A DNA stretch of 64,000 bases, taken from positions 371,095 to 435,094 of the forward strand of contig NZ_JASNRD010000002.1 in assembly GCF_030412015.1 (NCBI RefSeq). The letters are read 5' to 3'. The position numbers were made by a program, and so were the translations under genes. Positions within the stretch are counted from its first letter, which is position 1. Every line of letters begins with the position of its first letter. The DNA comes from Massilia sp. YIM B02763. Its GTDB lineage: Bacteria > Pseudomonadota > Gammaproteobacteria > Burkholderiales > Burkholderiaceae_D. Under the pieces are notes generated by a model. That model did not search any database. It was not told the DNA's origin and saw nothing but the letters and a program-made list of their open reading frames with translations. Below are positions 44,714-53,686 of the stretch, piece after piece.

Positions 44714-46687
44714 TTAAAAGTCGTAGCGCGCCGACAGTTTCAGCTGGCGGCCGTCGCTCGGGTAGATGCCCGAGCGGCAACCGAAGGCGTTGCTGAAGTA
44801 GTGGCGGTCGGCCAGGTTCAGGCCCGTCGCCGCCAGTTCCCAGGCGCCCAGCTTGATCGCGTAGCGCGCATCGAAGGTCGCATAGGACGGGATGCGGGCG
44901 GCGCAGGTGTTGTCGAAGTCGCTGCCGTAGCGCTGGCTGTCGACCCACTGCACGCCGGCATCGGCCGACTGGCCATTGCCCGGCACCCAGGAAACGCGCG
45001 CCGTCAGCACGTTCTTCGGCACCAGCACCACTTCGCGGCCCGCGTTCGGGCCCTCGGTGAACTTGGCGACCACGTGCTGCAGGTGGGCGCTGGCGCGCCA
45101 GTCGCGGGCGATGGCGGCCTCGGCATCGATCTCGACACCTTCGCGGCGGGTCGGGTCGAGGTTGGTGTTGGCGCCCCAGCCGCCCAGCAGCGTCGGGTCG
45201 TAGAAGATCTCGTTCTTCAGCTTGTGGCGGAAGGCGCGCGCCGTCAGCTTGCGCCGGGCGTCGCCCAGGGTCGCGCCGATTTCCAGGTCGTGCGAGGTCT
45301 GCGCCTTGAGGATATCGGCACTGTCGCGGTAGCCATTCTCGTCGACGTTGGCCACGCGGTAGCTCTGCCCCGCCTTGGCGTACAGTTCCAGCAGCGGCCG
45401 CACACGGTAGCTGGCCTGCGCGTCCCAGGCGTTCTGCGACTGCGAACGGTCTTCCGGCGCCGCGCCCGCCAGGGCGTCGACGTAGTCCTTGTCGAAGGTC
45501 TCGTGGCGCGCGCCGATGGCGATGCGGCCGTCGTGCGCGGGGTCGAAGCGCAGCTCGTTGCGGAAGTACACGGCTTTCGAGGTCTGGCTCGCGTCCGCGC
45601 TGGAGAAGTCGGACACCGTTTCGCGCTTCCAGCGGATCGCGTCCACGCCGACGACGAGTTCGTCCAGCATGCCGCCGACGTCGCCGACCCAGCGCGCGCG
45701 CGGCGAGAACTGGTCCTGGCGGCCGTTGTAAGCGCTGATCGAGGTATAGCCCGTGAGGTAGTTGGAACGCACCCTGCGCTCGCGGTGCGACAGCTCGGCG
45801 GCCAGGTCGACGGTCCCGATCCGATACTCGCCGAAGGCGCTGACACGGTCGGTGTCGAGCGAGCCGAAGTCCTTCTGCGTCAGCGACTGGCGCGGATTAT
45901 CGTCGAACTGTTCCAGCGTCAGCGAGCCCGGCAGGCGCGAATCCTGGCGCGCGCTTTCCACGCGCAGGCCGGCGCGGCCGCCTTCGAAGCGGGTCTGCAC
46001 GCCCAGCGAGAATGTGGTCTGGTCGAAGTCGCTGTTGTCGCGGTAGTTATTGCTGCCCTGGCGCGCGACGCTCAGGTCGGCGCTGACGGGGCCGGTGACG
46101 GCCGACAGCGAGGCGCGCACGTCGTGCTCGCGGAACTGCCCGGCCTCGGCGAACACGGAGCCGTGCAGGCCCTGCTCGCGCGCGCGGCGCGTATGGATCT
46201 GGATTACGCCGCCGGTCGCGCCTTCGCCGTACAGCACGCTGCTGCCGCCCCGGGTGATCTCGATGCGCTCGACGGTGTCGATGGGGATCGTCGACAGCAC
46301 GGAGTTGGCCAGTTCGTTCTCGTTCAGGCGCACGCCGTCGACCATGATGACCATGTTCTGGGCGCTGTTGGTGCCGAAGCCGCGCAGGTCGAGCGCAAAG
46401 TCGGGCGAGGAATCCAGGCTCTGGCGGCCGAACACGCCGCCGATCTTGCGGATGGCGGCATTGACGTCGTTGACGCCGGCGCGGCGGATGTCGTCCTGGG
46501 TGATGACGGTGGCGCCGATCGGCTGGAGCTGGTCGACGCTGGGGAAGCGCGCGCCCGTGATGACGACGGTGGACGGATCGGCCTGGGCCATGGCGGAAGC
46601 GCCCGGCAGGGCGGAAAAGGCGAAGGCGCAGGCCAGCGCGAGCGGCTTGACGGCCGGCGCGCTACCGGAGAAGGCAGCTTGGTTCAT
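44714..46687 (-). CDS. btuB: TonB-dependent cobalamin receptor (BtuB-like)
   Basis: 657 residues from ATG 46687; the frame is open further upstream, but that part is the riboswitch. The signal peptide ends PGASAMAQADP, followed by a TonB-box-like STVVITG and the plug domain (TVITQDDIRRAGVNDVNAAI, NMVIMVDGVRLNENE, VERIEITRGGSSVLYGEGAT). The 22-strand barrel ends LKLSARYDF with terminal Phe. The general family is obvious; the assignment to vitamin B12 or other corrinoids rests on the cobalamin riboswitch that directly precedes it. ExbB and ExbD at 32-33 kb could supply the energy. Confidence 0.92.
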   Translation of the reverse strand: MNQAAFSGSAPAVKPLALACAFAFSALPGASAMAQADPSTVVITGARFPSVDQLQPIGATVITQDDIRRAGVNDVNAAIRKIGGVFGRQSLDSSPDFALDLRGFGTNSAQNMVIMVDGVRLNENELANSVLSTIPIDTVERIEITRGGSSVLYGEGATGGVIQIHTRRAREQGLHGSVFAEAGQFREHDVRASLSAVTGPVSADLSVARQGSNNYRDNSDFDQTTFSLGVQTRFEGGRAGLRVESARQDSRLPGSLTLEQFDDNPRQSLTQKDFGSLDTDRVSAFGEYRIGTVDLAAELSHRERRVRSNYLTGYTSISAYNGRQDQFSPRARWVGDVGGMLDELVVGVDAIRWKRETVSDFSSADASQTSKAVYFRNELRFDPAHDGRIAIGARHETFDKDYVDALAGAAPEDRSQSQNAWDAQASYRVRPLLELYAKAGQSYRVANVDENGYRDSADILKAQTSHDLEIGATLGDARRKLTARAFRHKLKNEIFYDPTLLGGWGANTNLDPTRREGVEIDAEAAIARDWRASAHLQHVVAKFTEGPNAGREVVLVPKNVLTARVSWVPGNGQSADAGVQWVDSQRYGSDFDNTCAARIPSYATFDARYAIKLGAWELAATGLNLADRHYFSNAFGCRSGIYPSDGRQLKLSARYDF

Positions 46688-46779
46688 TGGATGTTGTTCG
46701 AATGCGATCGTTGCACCGGCGCGCGTCCCCGCACGCCGGCAAGCATATGGAAGCGGCGGCGCATGGCCGGCTTCCCCCT

Positions 46780-46998
46780 CGTCTGGCCGGTATCCGGGCT
46801 GGCAAGGCGGACCGCCCCGCCTTCCCATGCGCGCGGCACGGTGGCTGTCGGGGTGGCTTGTCGCCGCATGGCGGCCATGCGGCGATGCTTGCTTACCGTT
46901 GCGGGGGCAGCACATGTTGGCGCGTCGCCGGCGGCGGACGCGCTCCATGTTTCCCGTTTAACCTTCGCGCGGGACGCGCGGCGGGCACCAGAACCGGC
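46780..46998 (-). promoter_or_regulatory. Cobalamin (AdoCbl) riboswitch of btuB
   Basis: Read on the minus strand, the conserved elements occur in the right order: GGTGCCCG, AAGGTTAAACGGGAA, GTGCTGCCCCCGCAACGGTA, AAGCCACCCCGACAGCCACC, GGGAAGGCGGGGCGG and the B12 box AGCCCGGATACCGGCC (46785-46800). The btuB ATG is about 95 bp downstream. Binding of adenosylcobalamin would lower receptor expression. Whether the switch acts on termination or on translation is not clear; I saw no T-run between the B12 box and the ATG, which favours translational control. Confidence 0.94.
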
Positions 46999-47132
46999 GA
47001 ATTATACCTGCCCGTCCACCTTCCTCCCATGCATTCCAACCAGGTCTGCGTGCATTCCGTCGCAAAAACCACCTGTTCGCCCGGCAACTCATCTATAGTC
47101 GTCACAACAATTCGACACGAAGGGGTTATTGC

Positions 47133-49385
47133 ATGCGTTTGCGTTTCAACCCGGCGCCGGGAGGCTGGCTGCGTGCCGGCGCCGCCGGCGTGGTGCTGGC
47201 GGCGGGCGCCGTTGGCGTCACCATTGCCGCCAACCACCTGGGCGCTCCCGCGGCGCCATCGGCCGCGCCCGCCACCGTCCCGGCGGCGCCGGCCCCGTCG
47301 GCCGACGGCATCGCCCTGGCCGCCCCGGACGCCGCCGCCGTGCGCGTGCCGAGCAGCCCCGACGCCTGGGGCGGCATGCGCACCGGCACGGAGGCGACGC
47401 TGTCGGACCGCGTCGTCCACTACGACATCGACGCCACCCTCGACCCGGACAAGCACACGGTCACGGGCCGCCAGAAGCTCACCTGGCGCAACCGGAGCCA
47501 GGTGGCAGTGAAAAGCGTTTACCTGCACCTGTACATGAACGCCTTCGAAGGCAGCGGCAGCACCTTCTTCACCGAGAAGCTGCAGCGCGACGCCGCGTTC
47601 CGCTCCGGCGTCGACATCAAGGAAGGCGAATGGGGCCACATCGCGCTGCGATCGGTGGCCCAGTCCGGCGCCAAGGTGCCCTGGACCTTCGTCCACCCGG
47701 ACAACGGCCCCGCCACCGACCACACCGTCGTGCGCTTCGACCTGCCCGCGGCCGTGGCGCCGGGCGCGTCCACCACGCTGGACATCGACTTCCTCACCAA
47801 GCTGCCGCGCGTGATGGCGCGCACCGGCTACTTCGGCAGCTTCCACCTGGTGGGCCAGTGGTTCCCGAAGATCGGCGTGCTGGAACTGCCGGGCGAACGG
47901 GGCGCCACCGCGCCGCGCTGGAACGTGCATGAGTTCCACTTGAATTCCGAGTTCTACGCCGACTTCGGCAGCTACGACGTGCGCATCACGGCGCCCAAGG
48001 CCTATACGGTCGGCGCCACCGGCGAACGGCAGGGCGCGCCGGTGGAAAAGAACGGCATGCTGACCCATCGCTACGTGCAGGGCGACGTCCACGACTTCGC
48101 CTGGACGGCCGACAAGCGCACGGCGAAGCCGCTGGTCGACACCTGGACCGGCCCCGGCAGCCCGACCGTGACCATCACCGTGCTCTACCCGCCCGAATAC
48201 GAAGCCAGCGCGAAGCCGGCGCTGAAGGCGTCCAAGGATTCGCTGACCTATTTCTCGAACACGCTGGGCCCCTACCCGTACAAGACGCTGACCGTCGTGA
48301 TCCCGCCGCACAACGCCGAGGAAGCGGGCGGCATGGAATACCCGACCTTCTTCACGGCCGAGGGCTATGCCAACGTCGATCCGGGCACCATCAACCAGTA
48401 CGGCCTGGACTTCGTCACCATCCACGAATTCGGCCACGGCTACTTCTACGGCATCCTGGCCTCGAACGAATTCGAGGAGCCCATGCTGGACGAAGGCCTG
48501 AACGAATTCTGGGACGACCGCATGCTGCGCGACCGCGGCCAGCCGGTCTTCGCCACCACGCCGCGGCTGCGCAAGCTGGGCTTCGCGCCGAGCTTCCCCG
48601 TGTTCGACGTCGAGCGCCTGGCCGCGCCGCGCAACGATCCGGCCGACCCCGTCGGCCAGAACGCCTACGACCGCCTGCAGGACATCGGTCCCGTCTACAC
48701 GCGTACCGCCATCCTGATGCGCGACCTGGAAGCGAGGATCGGCAAGGAGACCACCGAGCGCGCCTTCAAGGAATACTACCGGCGCTGGAAGTTCCGCCAC
48801 CCCAGCGCGGCCGACCTGCGTGAGACGCTGGCCGAGGTGACGGGCCAGCGCGCCGCCATCGAAGCCGTGTTCGACCAGCAGGTGTATGCGAGCGCGCGCA
48901 TCGACGACCGCATCGGCGAGCTCGCCAGCCGCGAAGTGCTGCCGGCTCCCGGCACGCGCCAGGCCGGCGCCAACTGGGCCGAGGACAAGCAGGCCGACCT
49001 CGACAAGCGCATCGAAGACACCCGCGCGCAATGGAAGAAGGCGCACCCGAACGCCAAGGAAGGCACGGGTCCCTACCCCTACCGCACCGAGGTGCTGGTG
49101 CGCCGCTACGGCGCCGCCGTGCCGCAGACGTTGGTCGTGAAATTCGCCGACGGCAGCAGCGAGACGGTGCGCTGGGACGCCAACGAAAAGTGGCACAAGT
49201 TCAGCTGGACCAAGCCGGCCAAGGCCGTATCCGCCGAGCTCGACCCGCAGCGCGTCCACTACCTCGACACGAGCAAGCTGGACGACAGCCGCACCATCGA
49301 GGCCGACGGCAGCGCCAGCCGCCGCTGGAGCATGGATGCCGCCAGCATCGTCCAGTACCTTCTTTCCCTGATCGCGAACGTATGA
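47133..49385 (+). CDS. M1 family metallopeptidase
   Basis: 750 residues. An N-terminal signal/membrane segment (about 15-35) precedes an Ala/Pro-rich linker, then a leukotriene-A4-hydrolase-like N-terminal domain. The catalytic domain has GGMEYPTFF (the exopeptidase GxMEN position reads GGMEY), zinc site FVTIHEFGHGYFYG (HExxH about 431) and the third ligand Glu in LDEGLNEFWDD (about 455). GGMEY instead of GAMEN is common in the membrane-associated M1 branch. The last 200 residues include a charged stretch and a beta-domain. It is coupled to the membrane-protein gene that follows (ATGA). Confidence 0.9.
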   Translation: MRLRFNPAPGGWLRAGAAGVVLAAGAVGVTIAANHLGAPAAPSAAPATVPAAPAPSADGIALAAPDAAAVRVPSSPDAWGGMRTGTEATLSDRVVHYDIDATLDPDKHTVTGRQKLTWRNRSQVAVKSVYLHLYMNAFEGSGSTFFTEKLQRDAAFRSGVDIKEGEWGHIALRSVAQSGAKVPWTFVHPDNGPATDHTVVRFDLPAAVAPGASTTLDIDFLTKLPRVMARTGYFGSFHLVGQWFPKIGVLELPGERGATAPRWNVHEFHLNSEFYADFGSYDVRITAPKAYTVGATGERQGAPVEKNGMLTHRYVQGDVHDFAWTADKRTAKPLVDTWTGPGSPTVTITVLYPPEYEASAKPALKASKDSLTYFSNTLGPYPYKTLTVVIPPHNAEEAGGMEYPTFFTAEGYANVDPGTINQYGLDFVTIHEFGHGYFYGILASNEFEEPMLDEGLNEFWDDRMLRDRGQPVFATTPRLRKLGFAPSFPVFDVERLAAPRNDPADPVGQNAYDRLQDIGPVYTRTAILMRDLEARIGKETTERAFKEYYRRWKFRHPSAADLRETLAEVTGQRAAIEAVFDQQVYASARIDDRIGELASREVLPAPGTRQAGANWAEDKQADLDKRIEDTRAQWKKAHPNAKEGTGPYPYRTEVLVRRYGAAVPQTLVVKFADGSSETVRWDANEKWHKFSWTKPAKAVSAELDPQRVHYLDTSKLDDSRTIEADGSASRRWSMDAASIVQYLLSLIANV

Positions 49386-50302
49386 TGAATACCCAATCGA
49401 CCCTGGACGCCCCTTCGCTGGCCTCCCAGCATGCCGCGCTGCCGCGCCGCGCCGGCTTCGTCTCCGCCCTGCGCAGCACGGGCGCCGCCCTGCAATGGCG
49501 CCTGCTGCTGTGGTGGGCGATCCTGCTGCTGCTGCCGGCCATCGTGGCCGCCCTGCCCCTGTGGCAGCTGCTGTCCGCCAACCTCGACCACTCGGTCCAC
49601 GCCGCGCGCCTGGCCGAGAAGCTCGACATGCTGGCCATCTCGGACCTGCTGGTGGTCGGCCGCGAACGCCACGGCGCCGCGCTGGGCGCCGGCGGCCTCG
49701 TCGCGCTGGCGCTGACACTGCTGCTGTCCCCCCTGCTGACGGGCATGACGATCGCCGCCGTGCGCGCTCCGCAACGCCTGCGCTTCGTGCCCTTGCTGTC
49801 CGCCGGCGCCGCCCACTACGGCCGCCTGCTGCGCATGCTGGCATGGGCAGTCGTGCCGCTGGGGATCGCGGGCGCCGTCGCCGGCATGGCGTTCAATGCC
49901 GCCGGCAAGACGGCCGAGACGGCGATCCTGGAAGCGGACGCCAGCCACGCCTCGCACCTGGCCATGTTCGCCACCGTGATCCTGCTGGTCATCGTCCATG
50001 CCAGCATCGATGCCGGCCGCGCCATCCTCGGCAACGCGCCGCAGCGCCGTTCCGCCTTCCTGGCCTGGTGGGGCGGATTGAAACTGCTGCTGCGCCGCCC
50101 GCTGTCCGTGCTGGGCAGCTATGTCGTCGTCACGGCCATCGGCCTGGCCATCGCCGCGGTACTGCTGCTGGCGCGCATGCACGTGCCGGCCCTGGGCGCG
50201 GGCGGCACCGTGGCGGCCTTCCTGCTGACGCAGCTGGGCGTGGTCGTGCTGGGGTTCATGCGCGGCGCGCGCCTGGCGGCGCTGATGGAACTGGCGCGCT
50301 AG
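49382..50302 (+). CDS. Six-helix membrane protein coupled to the M1 peptidase
   Basis: 306 residues from ATG 49382, overlapping the peptidase stop (ATGA). There are six hydrophobic segments, in pairs: about 40-60, 105-125, 150-170, 195-212, 240-262 and 275-295. No motif I recognise. Tight coupling suggests that it anchors, exports or otherwise works with the peptidase. Confidence 0.83.
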   Translation: MMNTQSTLDAPSLASQHAALPRRAGFVSALRSTGAALQWRLLLWWAILLLLPAIVAALPLWQLLSANLDHSVHAARLAEKLDMLAISDLLVVGRERHGAALGAGGLVALALTLLLSPLLTGMTIAAVRAPQRLRFVPLLSAGAAHYGRLLRMLAWAVVPLGIAGAVAGMAFNAAGKTAETAILEADASHASHLAMFATVILLVIVHASIDAGRAILGNAPQRRSAFLAWWGGLKLLLRRPLSVLGSYVVVTAIGLAIAAVLLLARMHVPALGAGGTVAAFLLTQLGVVVLGFMRGARLAALMELAR

Positions 50303-50316
50303 GAAGCTCGACGACC

Positions 50317-50393
50317 CGTCGCCCCCGCGCAGGCGGGGGCCCAATTTCCCGTGCCGCGCGCCAGATTGGGCCCCTGCCTGCGCAGGGGCGACG
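50317..50393. repeat. REP doublet, copy 4
   Basis: A 77 bp inverted pair (left CGTCGCCCCCGCGCAGGCGG, right GCGCAGGGGCGACG), the shortest copy, between the membrane-protein gene and the dioxygenase gene. Confidence 0.88.
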
Positions 50394-50465
50394 ATGGGGC
50401 GCCATCCAACGCACGCACCACGGATCGGCTACCATGGAAGCTTTCGACGTCCACGAGGAGCCTCC

Positions 50466-51281
50466 ATGTCCCACCTGCCCACCTATTTCGTCTCGCACGG
50501 CGGCGGCCCGTGGCCGTGGATGAAGGAGCAGTACGGCCCCACCTACGACAAGCTGGCAGCCTCCCTCGTCGACATCCGCCGCCAGGTCGGCCAGCGCCCG
50601 AAGGCGATCCTGGTCGTGACGGCGCACTGGGAAACGGAGGGCGGATTCATGGTCTCGTCCGGCGCGGCGCCGGGCATGATCTACGACTACGGCGGCTTTC
50701 CGCCCCATACCTACGAGATCCGCTACCCGGCGCCGGGCGACCCCCAGCTGGCGGCGCGCGTGGCGCAACTGCTGAACGACGCCGGCCAGCCGACGACGCT
50801 CGACGCCCAGCGCGGCTTCGACCACGGCACCTTCTCGATGCTGGCGCCGATCTATCCGGATGCCGACGTGCCCGTCGTGCAATTGTCGATCCGCCGCGAC
50901 TACGACCCCGCCACCCACCTGGCCGCCGGCCGCGCGCTGGCGCCGCTGCGCGACGAGGGCGTGCTGATCCTGGGCAGCGGCCTGTCCTTCCACAACCTGC
51001 GCCTGTTCGGCCAGGGTGGCGCCCTCGCCTCCAGCGCCTTCGACACCTGGCTGCAGCACGTGCTGCTGGAATTGTCGCCCGAGGACCGCGAGCAGGCGCT
51101 GCTGCACTGGAGCGACGCGCCCTACGCGCGCCATGCGCATCCGCGCGAGGATCACCTGGTGCCGCTGTGGGTGGTGCTGGGCGCCGCCGAGCGCGAGGAG
51201 ACGGCGTGCGTGTACCACGAAGAGCATTTCTTCGGCGGGTTGACGGTGTCGAGTTTCAGGTTTGGCAGGCTTGCAGAATGA
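50466..51281 (+). CDS. Class III extradiol ring-cleavage dioxygenase (DODA type)
   Basis: 271 residues behind GAGGAG. LigB-type fold: FVSHGGGPWPWM near the start, VVTAHWETEGGF, the DYGGFPPHTYEIRYPAPGDP stretch, GFDHGTFSMLAPIYPDADVPV and SGLSFHNLRLF. His residues in these segments are the Fe(II) ligands. Bacterial members open 3,4-dihydroxyphenyl rings (4,5-DOPA dioxygenase type); the natural substrate is unknown. Single gene. Confidence 0.9.
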   Translation: MSHLPTYFVSHGGGPWPWMKEQYGPTYDKLAASLVDIRRQVGQRPKAILVVTAHWETEGGFMVSSGAAPGMIYDYGGFPPHTYEIRYPAPGDPQLAARVAQLLNDAGQPTTLDAQRGFDHGTFSMLAPIYPDADVPVVQLSIRRDYDPATHLAAGRALAPLRDEGVLILGSGLSFHNLRLFGQGGALASSAFDTWLQHVLLELSPEDREQALLHWSDAPYARHAHPREDHLVPLWVVLGAAEREETACVYHEEHFFGGLTVSSFRFGRLAE

Positions 51282-51395
51282 ATTCGGCAGCTATCGATAC
51301 GGGACTGTCGCGCCAGATAGACAAAAGATTAAAAGTTGTTGCATTAAAATAACTTATAAAATAATGTTGCTGGTTTTCACTTCGGCAACATTGTC

Positions 51396-52499
51396 ATGAT
51401 CAGCTCCGATAAGCACGTTCCCTACCTCGATGGCTGGCGCGGCTTGGCCATCTTGGCCGTGTATTTTGGTCATTTCTATGGCCACGGCAAATACTGGTGG
51501 GTGGGCGTTTTCGGTGTCCACCTCTTTTTTGTCCTTTCCGGCTACTTGATGTGCAATATTTTGTTCATCAAGAAAACAGCACTGTCGGATTTTTTCGTAA
51601 GCCGCTGTGTAAGGGTGTACCCGACATTTCTGCTGTTCATTGCTGGGCTGCTCGTTTACTCCGCCACACTACAGCCTGATCCGTTTCTTCCTTCGTTCGC
51701 AGAAATCTCGAGTACCGTTAGTTTTTTGCGTACGTATCTGCCGTATGGCATGGCCATATCGAATGAGCACTGGGCGATTGCGCATCTGTGGTCATTGAAT
51801 GTCGAAGAGCACAGCTATGTTTTCCTGGCGTTGATTGCGCTGCTGACCCGGCGTGCACAGACCCCTTGGTTAGCAGGCGTTATGCTTGCGACCGCTACTA
51901 TCGGCGCTTGGGCGATCGGTAACTGGTATTTTTCGTATCCGCCAAGCGGTGCAAGCCATTTCTCGGTACGAACCGAGGTCGCCTCGCTCGGCTTGCTGTG
52001 CGGCGCAACGGTGAGGTACATCCGTTACCATGCGCCCCTGCGTATCTACTCGATGATACCGTTCTGGTTGCCTCTGGCGAGCATCGCCATCGCGTATTGG
52101 TGCTTTGTGAGCTACCAGTACAAAGGGCTCCATATCACGCTCGCGCCGATTCTTCTGGCGTGCGCCATCAATTTCATGGACCGGGTTCCTGGAGTCGTCA
52201 CGGCCATCCTGTCAAACGCTGTACTACGGTGGTTCGGCACTTGCTCTTTCTCTCTCTACCTTTGGCAGCAACCGTTACACGCTTTGACGATCGAATATGG
52301 CAGCAATGCGTTCCTCATGTCCGCGCTGGCCATCAGTATCGGTGCAATGTCGTTCTATGCTTTCGAGAATCCAGTACGCAAGAAACTCAATACCGCATGG
52401 CGCAATCGCTGTTCCAGCAAAAATCTCACCTCGTCGACTAGCTCGGTCGTCGTGCAAGGGTCGGCCGGCGCTGGGCTAATCCGTCTTATCGAAGACTGA
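51396..52499 (+). CDS. Membrane acyltransferase, acyltransferase-3 family
   Basis: 367 residues. Start DKHVPYLDGWRGLAILAVYFGH carries the family Arg/His motif; then FGVHLFFVLSGYLM and FFVSRCVRVYP, HLWSLNVEEHSYVF and about ten membrane helices. These enzymes O-acetylate sugars on polysaccharides or lipopolysaccharide. Base composition is visibly lower in GC than the flanking genes, with many AT-ending codons, and the 114 bp before it are AT-rich, which suggests acquisition by transfer. The C-terminal 35 residues (after KKLNTAW) are low-complexity Ser-rich. An intrinsic terminator follows. Confidence 0.9.
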   Translation: MISSDKHVPYLDGWRGLAILAVYFGHFYGHGKYWWVGVFGVHLFFVLSGYLMCNILFIKKTALSDFFVSRCVRVYPTFLLFIAGLLVYSATLQPDPFLPSFAEISSTVSFLRTYLPYGMAISNEHWAIAHLWSLNVEEHSYVFLALIALLTRRAQTPWLAGVMLATATIGAWAIGNWYFSYPPSGASHFSVRTEVASLGLLCGATVRYIRYHAPLRIYSMIPFWLPLASIAIAYWCFVSYQYKGLHITLAPILLACAINFMDRVPGVVTAILSNAVLRWFGTCSFSLYLWQQPLHALTIEYGSNAFLMSALAISIGAMSFYAFENPVRKKLNTAWRNRCSSKNLTSSTSSVVVQGSAGAGLIRLIED

Positions 52500-52525
52500 G
52501 CGGAACATTGGTCACCGTGTGCGTC

Positions 52526-52546
52526 GCCGGCATTGCGCCGGCTTTT
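52526..52546 (+). terminator. Intrinsic terminator after the acyltransferase gene
   Basis: Arms GCCGGC and GCCGGC around ATTGC followed by TTTT, 27 bp after the stop codon. The T-run is on the plus strand, fitting the acyltransferase gene. Confidence 0.75.
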
Positions 52547-52586
52547 AGTTCGTGCCGCGAGATCGAAGCGCGACGTGCTCCGGATA

Positions 52587-53534
52587 TCAGGTCCCGCGCT
52601 TGCCGCGCGCCGCCTCTTCCGCCTTGCGCGCCGCCTTCTCCGCGGCGATGCGCGCCTTTTCTTCCATCTCGATGCGGTGGCGTTCCAGCGCCTCGGCGCG
52701 GCTCGTCGGGGTTTCCAGGCTGATGCGGCCCAGCGCGCCGCTGCGGTAGTCGACCAGCAGCGTGTGCGCGGCCTTTTCATAATCGTAGTCGCCGCCGCGC
52801 ACGCGGAAGGCGCGCTTCTGGGCCACGCCTTCGATCACGCCGAAGCCGTCCAGGCCCTCGGTCTTGAAGCCGTAGCGGGCCGTCAGCAGCTGCGGGTAGC
52901 GCTCCAGGAGGAAGCCGCCCAGGAATTCGGCCACTTCTTCCTCGATCACGGCATTGGTGCCGACGGCGTGGCTGGCGGCCAGCATCAGGCCGTCGCTTTC
53001 CATCGCGATCTTCGGCCACAGCATGCCCGGAGTGTCGACCAGCACCGTGTTCTTGTCCAGGTACAGCTTCTGCTGGGCCTTGGTGACAGCCGGCTCGTCG
53101 CCGACCTTGGCCACGCGCTTCTTGAGCAGGGCATTCATCAGCGTCGACTTGCCGACGTTGGGAATGCCCATGATCATGATGCGCAGCGGCTTGGTCGGCA
53201 CGCCGCGGTGCGGCGCCAACGCCTTGCACAGCTCGGGAATCTTCGCCACGTCGGCCGGCTTCTTGGTCGTCATCGGGTATGCGGTGACGCCTTCCTGGGC
53301 GTCGTACCAGGCGGCCCAGGCGGCGGTGGCGGCGGGGTCGGCCAGGTCGGTCTTGTTCAATACCTTCAGGCAGGGCTTGTTGCGGAACTTGCGCAGTTCC
53401 TCGACCATCGGGTTGCTGCTCGCCTGCGGCAGGCGCGCATCCAGTACCTCGATGACCACATCGGTGTTTTCCATCTGCTCCGCGGCCTGCTTGCGGGCGG
53501 CGGCCATGTGGCCCGGGAACCATTGAATCGACAT
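52587..53534 (-). CDS. ylqF: Circularly permuted GTPase, YlqF/RbgA family
   Basis: 315 residues. The G motifs are in permuted order: LNKTDL (G4) first, then IMGIPNVGKSTLMNALL (G1) and VLVDTPGMLWPK (G3), with the N-terminal IQWFPGHMAAARKQ and DVVIEVLDARLPQASSNP typical of the family. In Bacillus RbgA matures the large ribosomal subunit. The C-terminus is a Lys/Ala/Glu-rich tail. Single leftward gene. Confidence 0.94.
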   Translation of the reverse strand: MSIQWFPGHMAAARKQAAEQMENTDVVIEVLDARLPQASSNPMVEELRKFRNKPCLKVLNKTDLADPAATAAWAAWYDAQEGVTAYPMTTKKPADVAKIPELCKALAPHRGVPTKPLRIMIMGIPNVGKSTLMNALLKKRVAKVGDEPAVTKAQQKLYLDKNTVLVDTPGMLWPKIAMESDGLMLAASHAVGTNAVIEEEVAEFLGGFLLERYPQLLTARYGFKTEGLDGFGVIEGVAQKRAFRVRGGDYDYEKAAHTLLVDYRSGALGRISLETPTSRAEALERHRIEMEEKARIAAEKAARKAEEAARGKRGT

Positions 53535-53686
53535 GCTTGATCTCGTGTTTTTTGCGTCAAACCGCGTATTTTACGCTGGCGCGGCGGTAATGACGACCGC
53601 TTCGCTTGCGGGACCGGCCGCTCGCCCCGTGCGGATCGCGGCGCGGACGCCCCGGCCGTCCCTTCATGCATGGCCGCGCGCAGCGG

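Noticed and set aside
46688..46948. N-terminal extension of the TonB receptor
   Set aside because: The frame stays open, but this DNA is the riboswitch and its expression platform; the signal peptide begins at ATG 46687.
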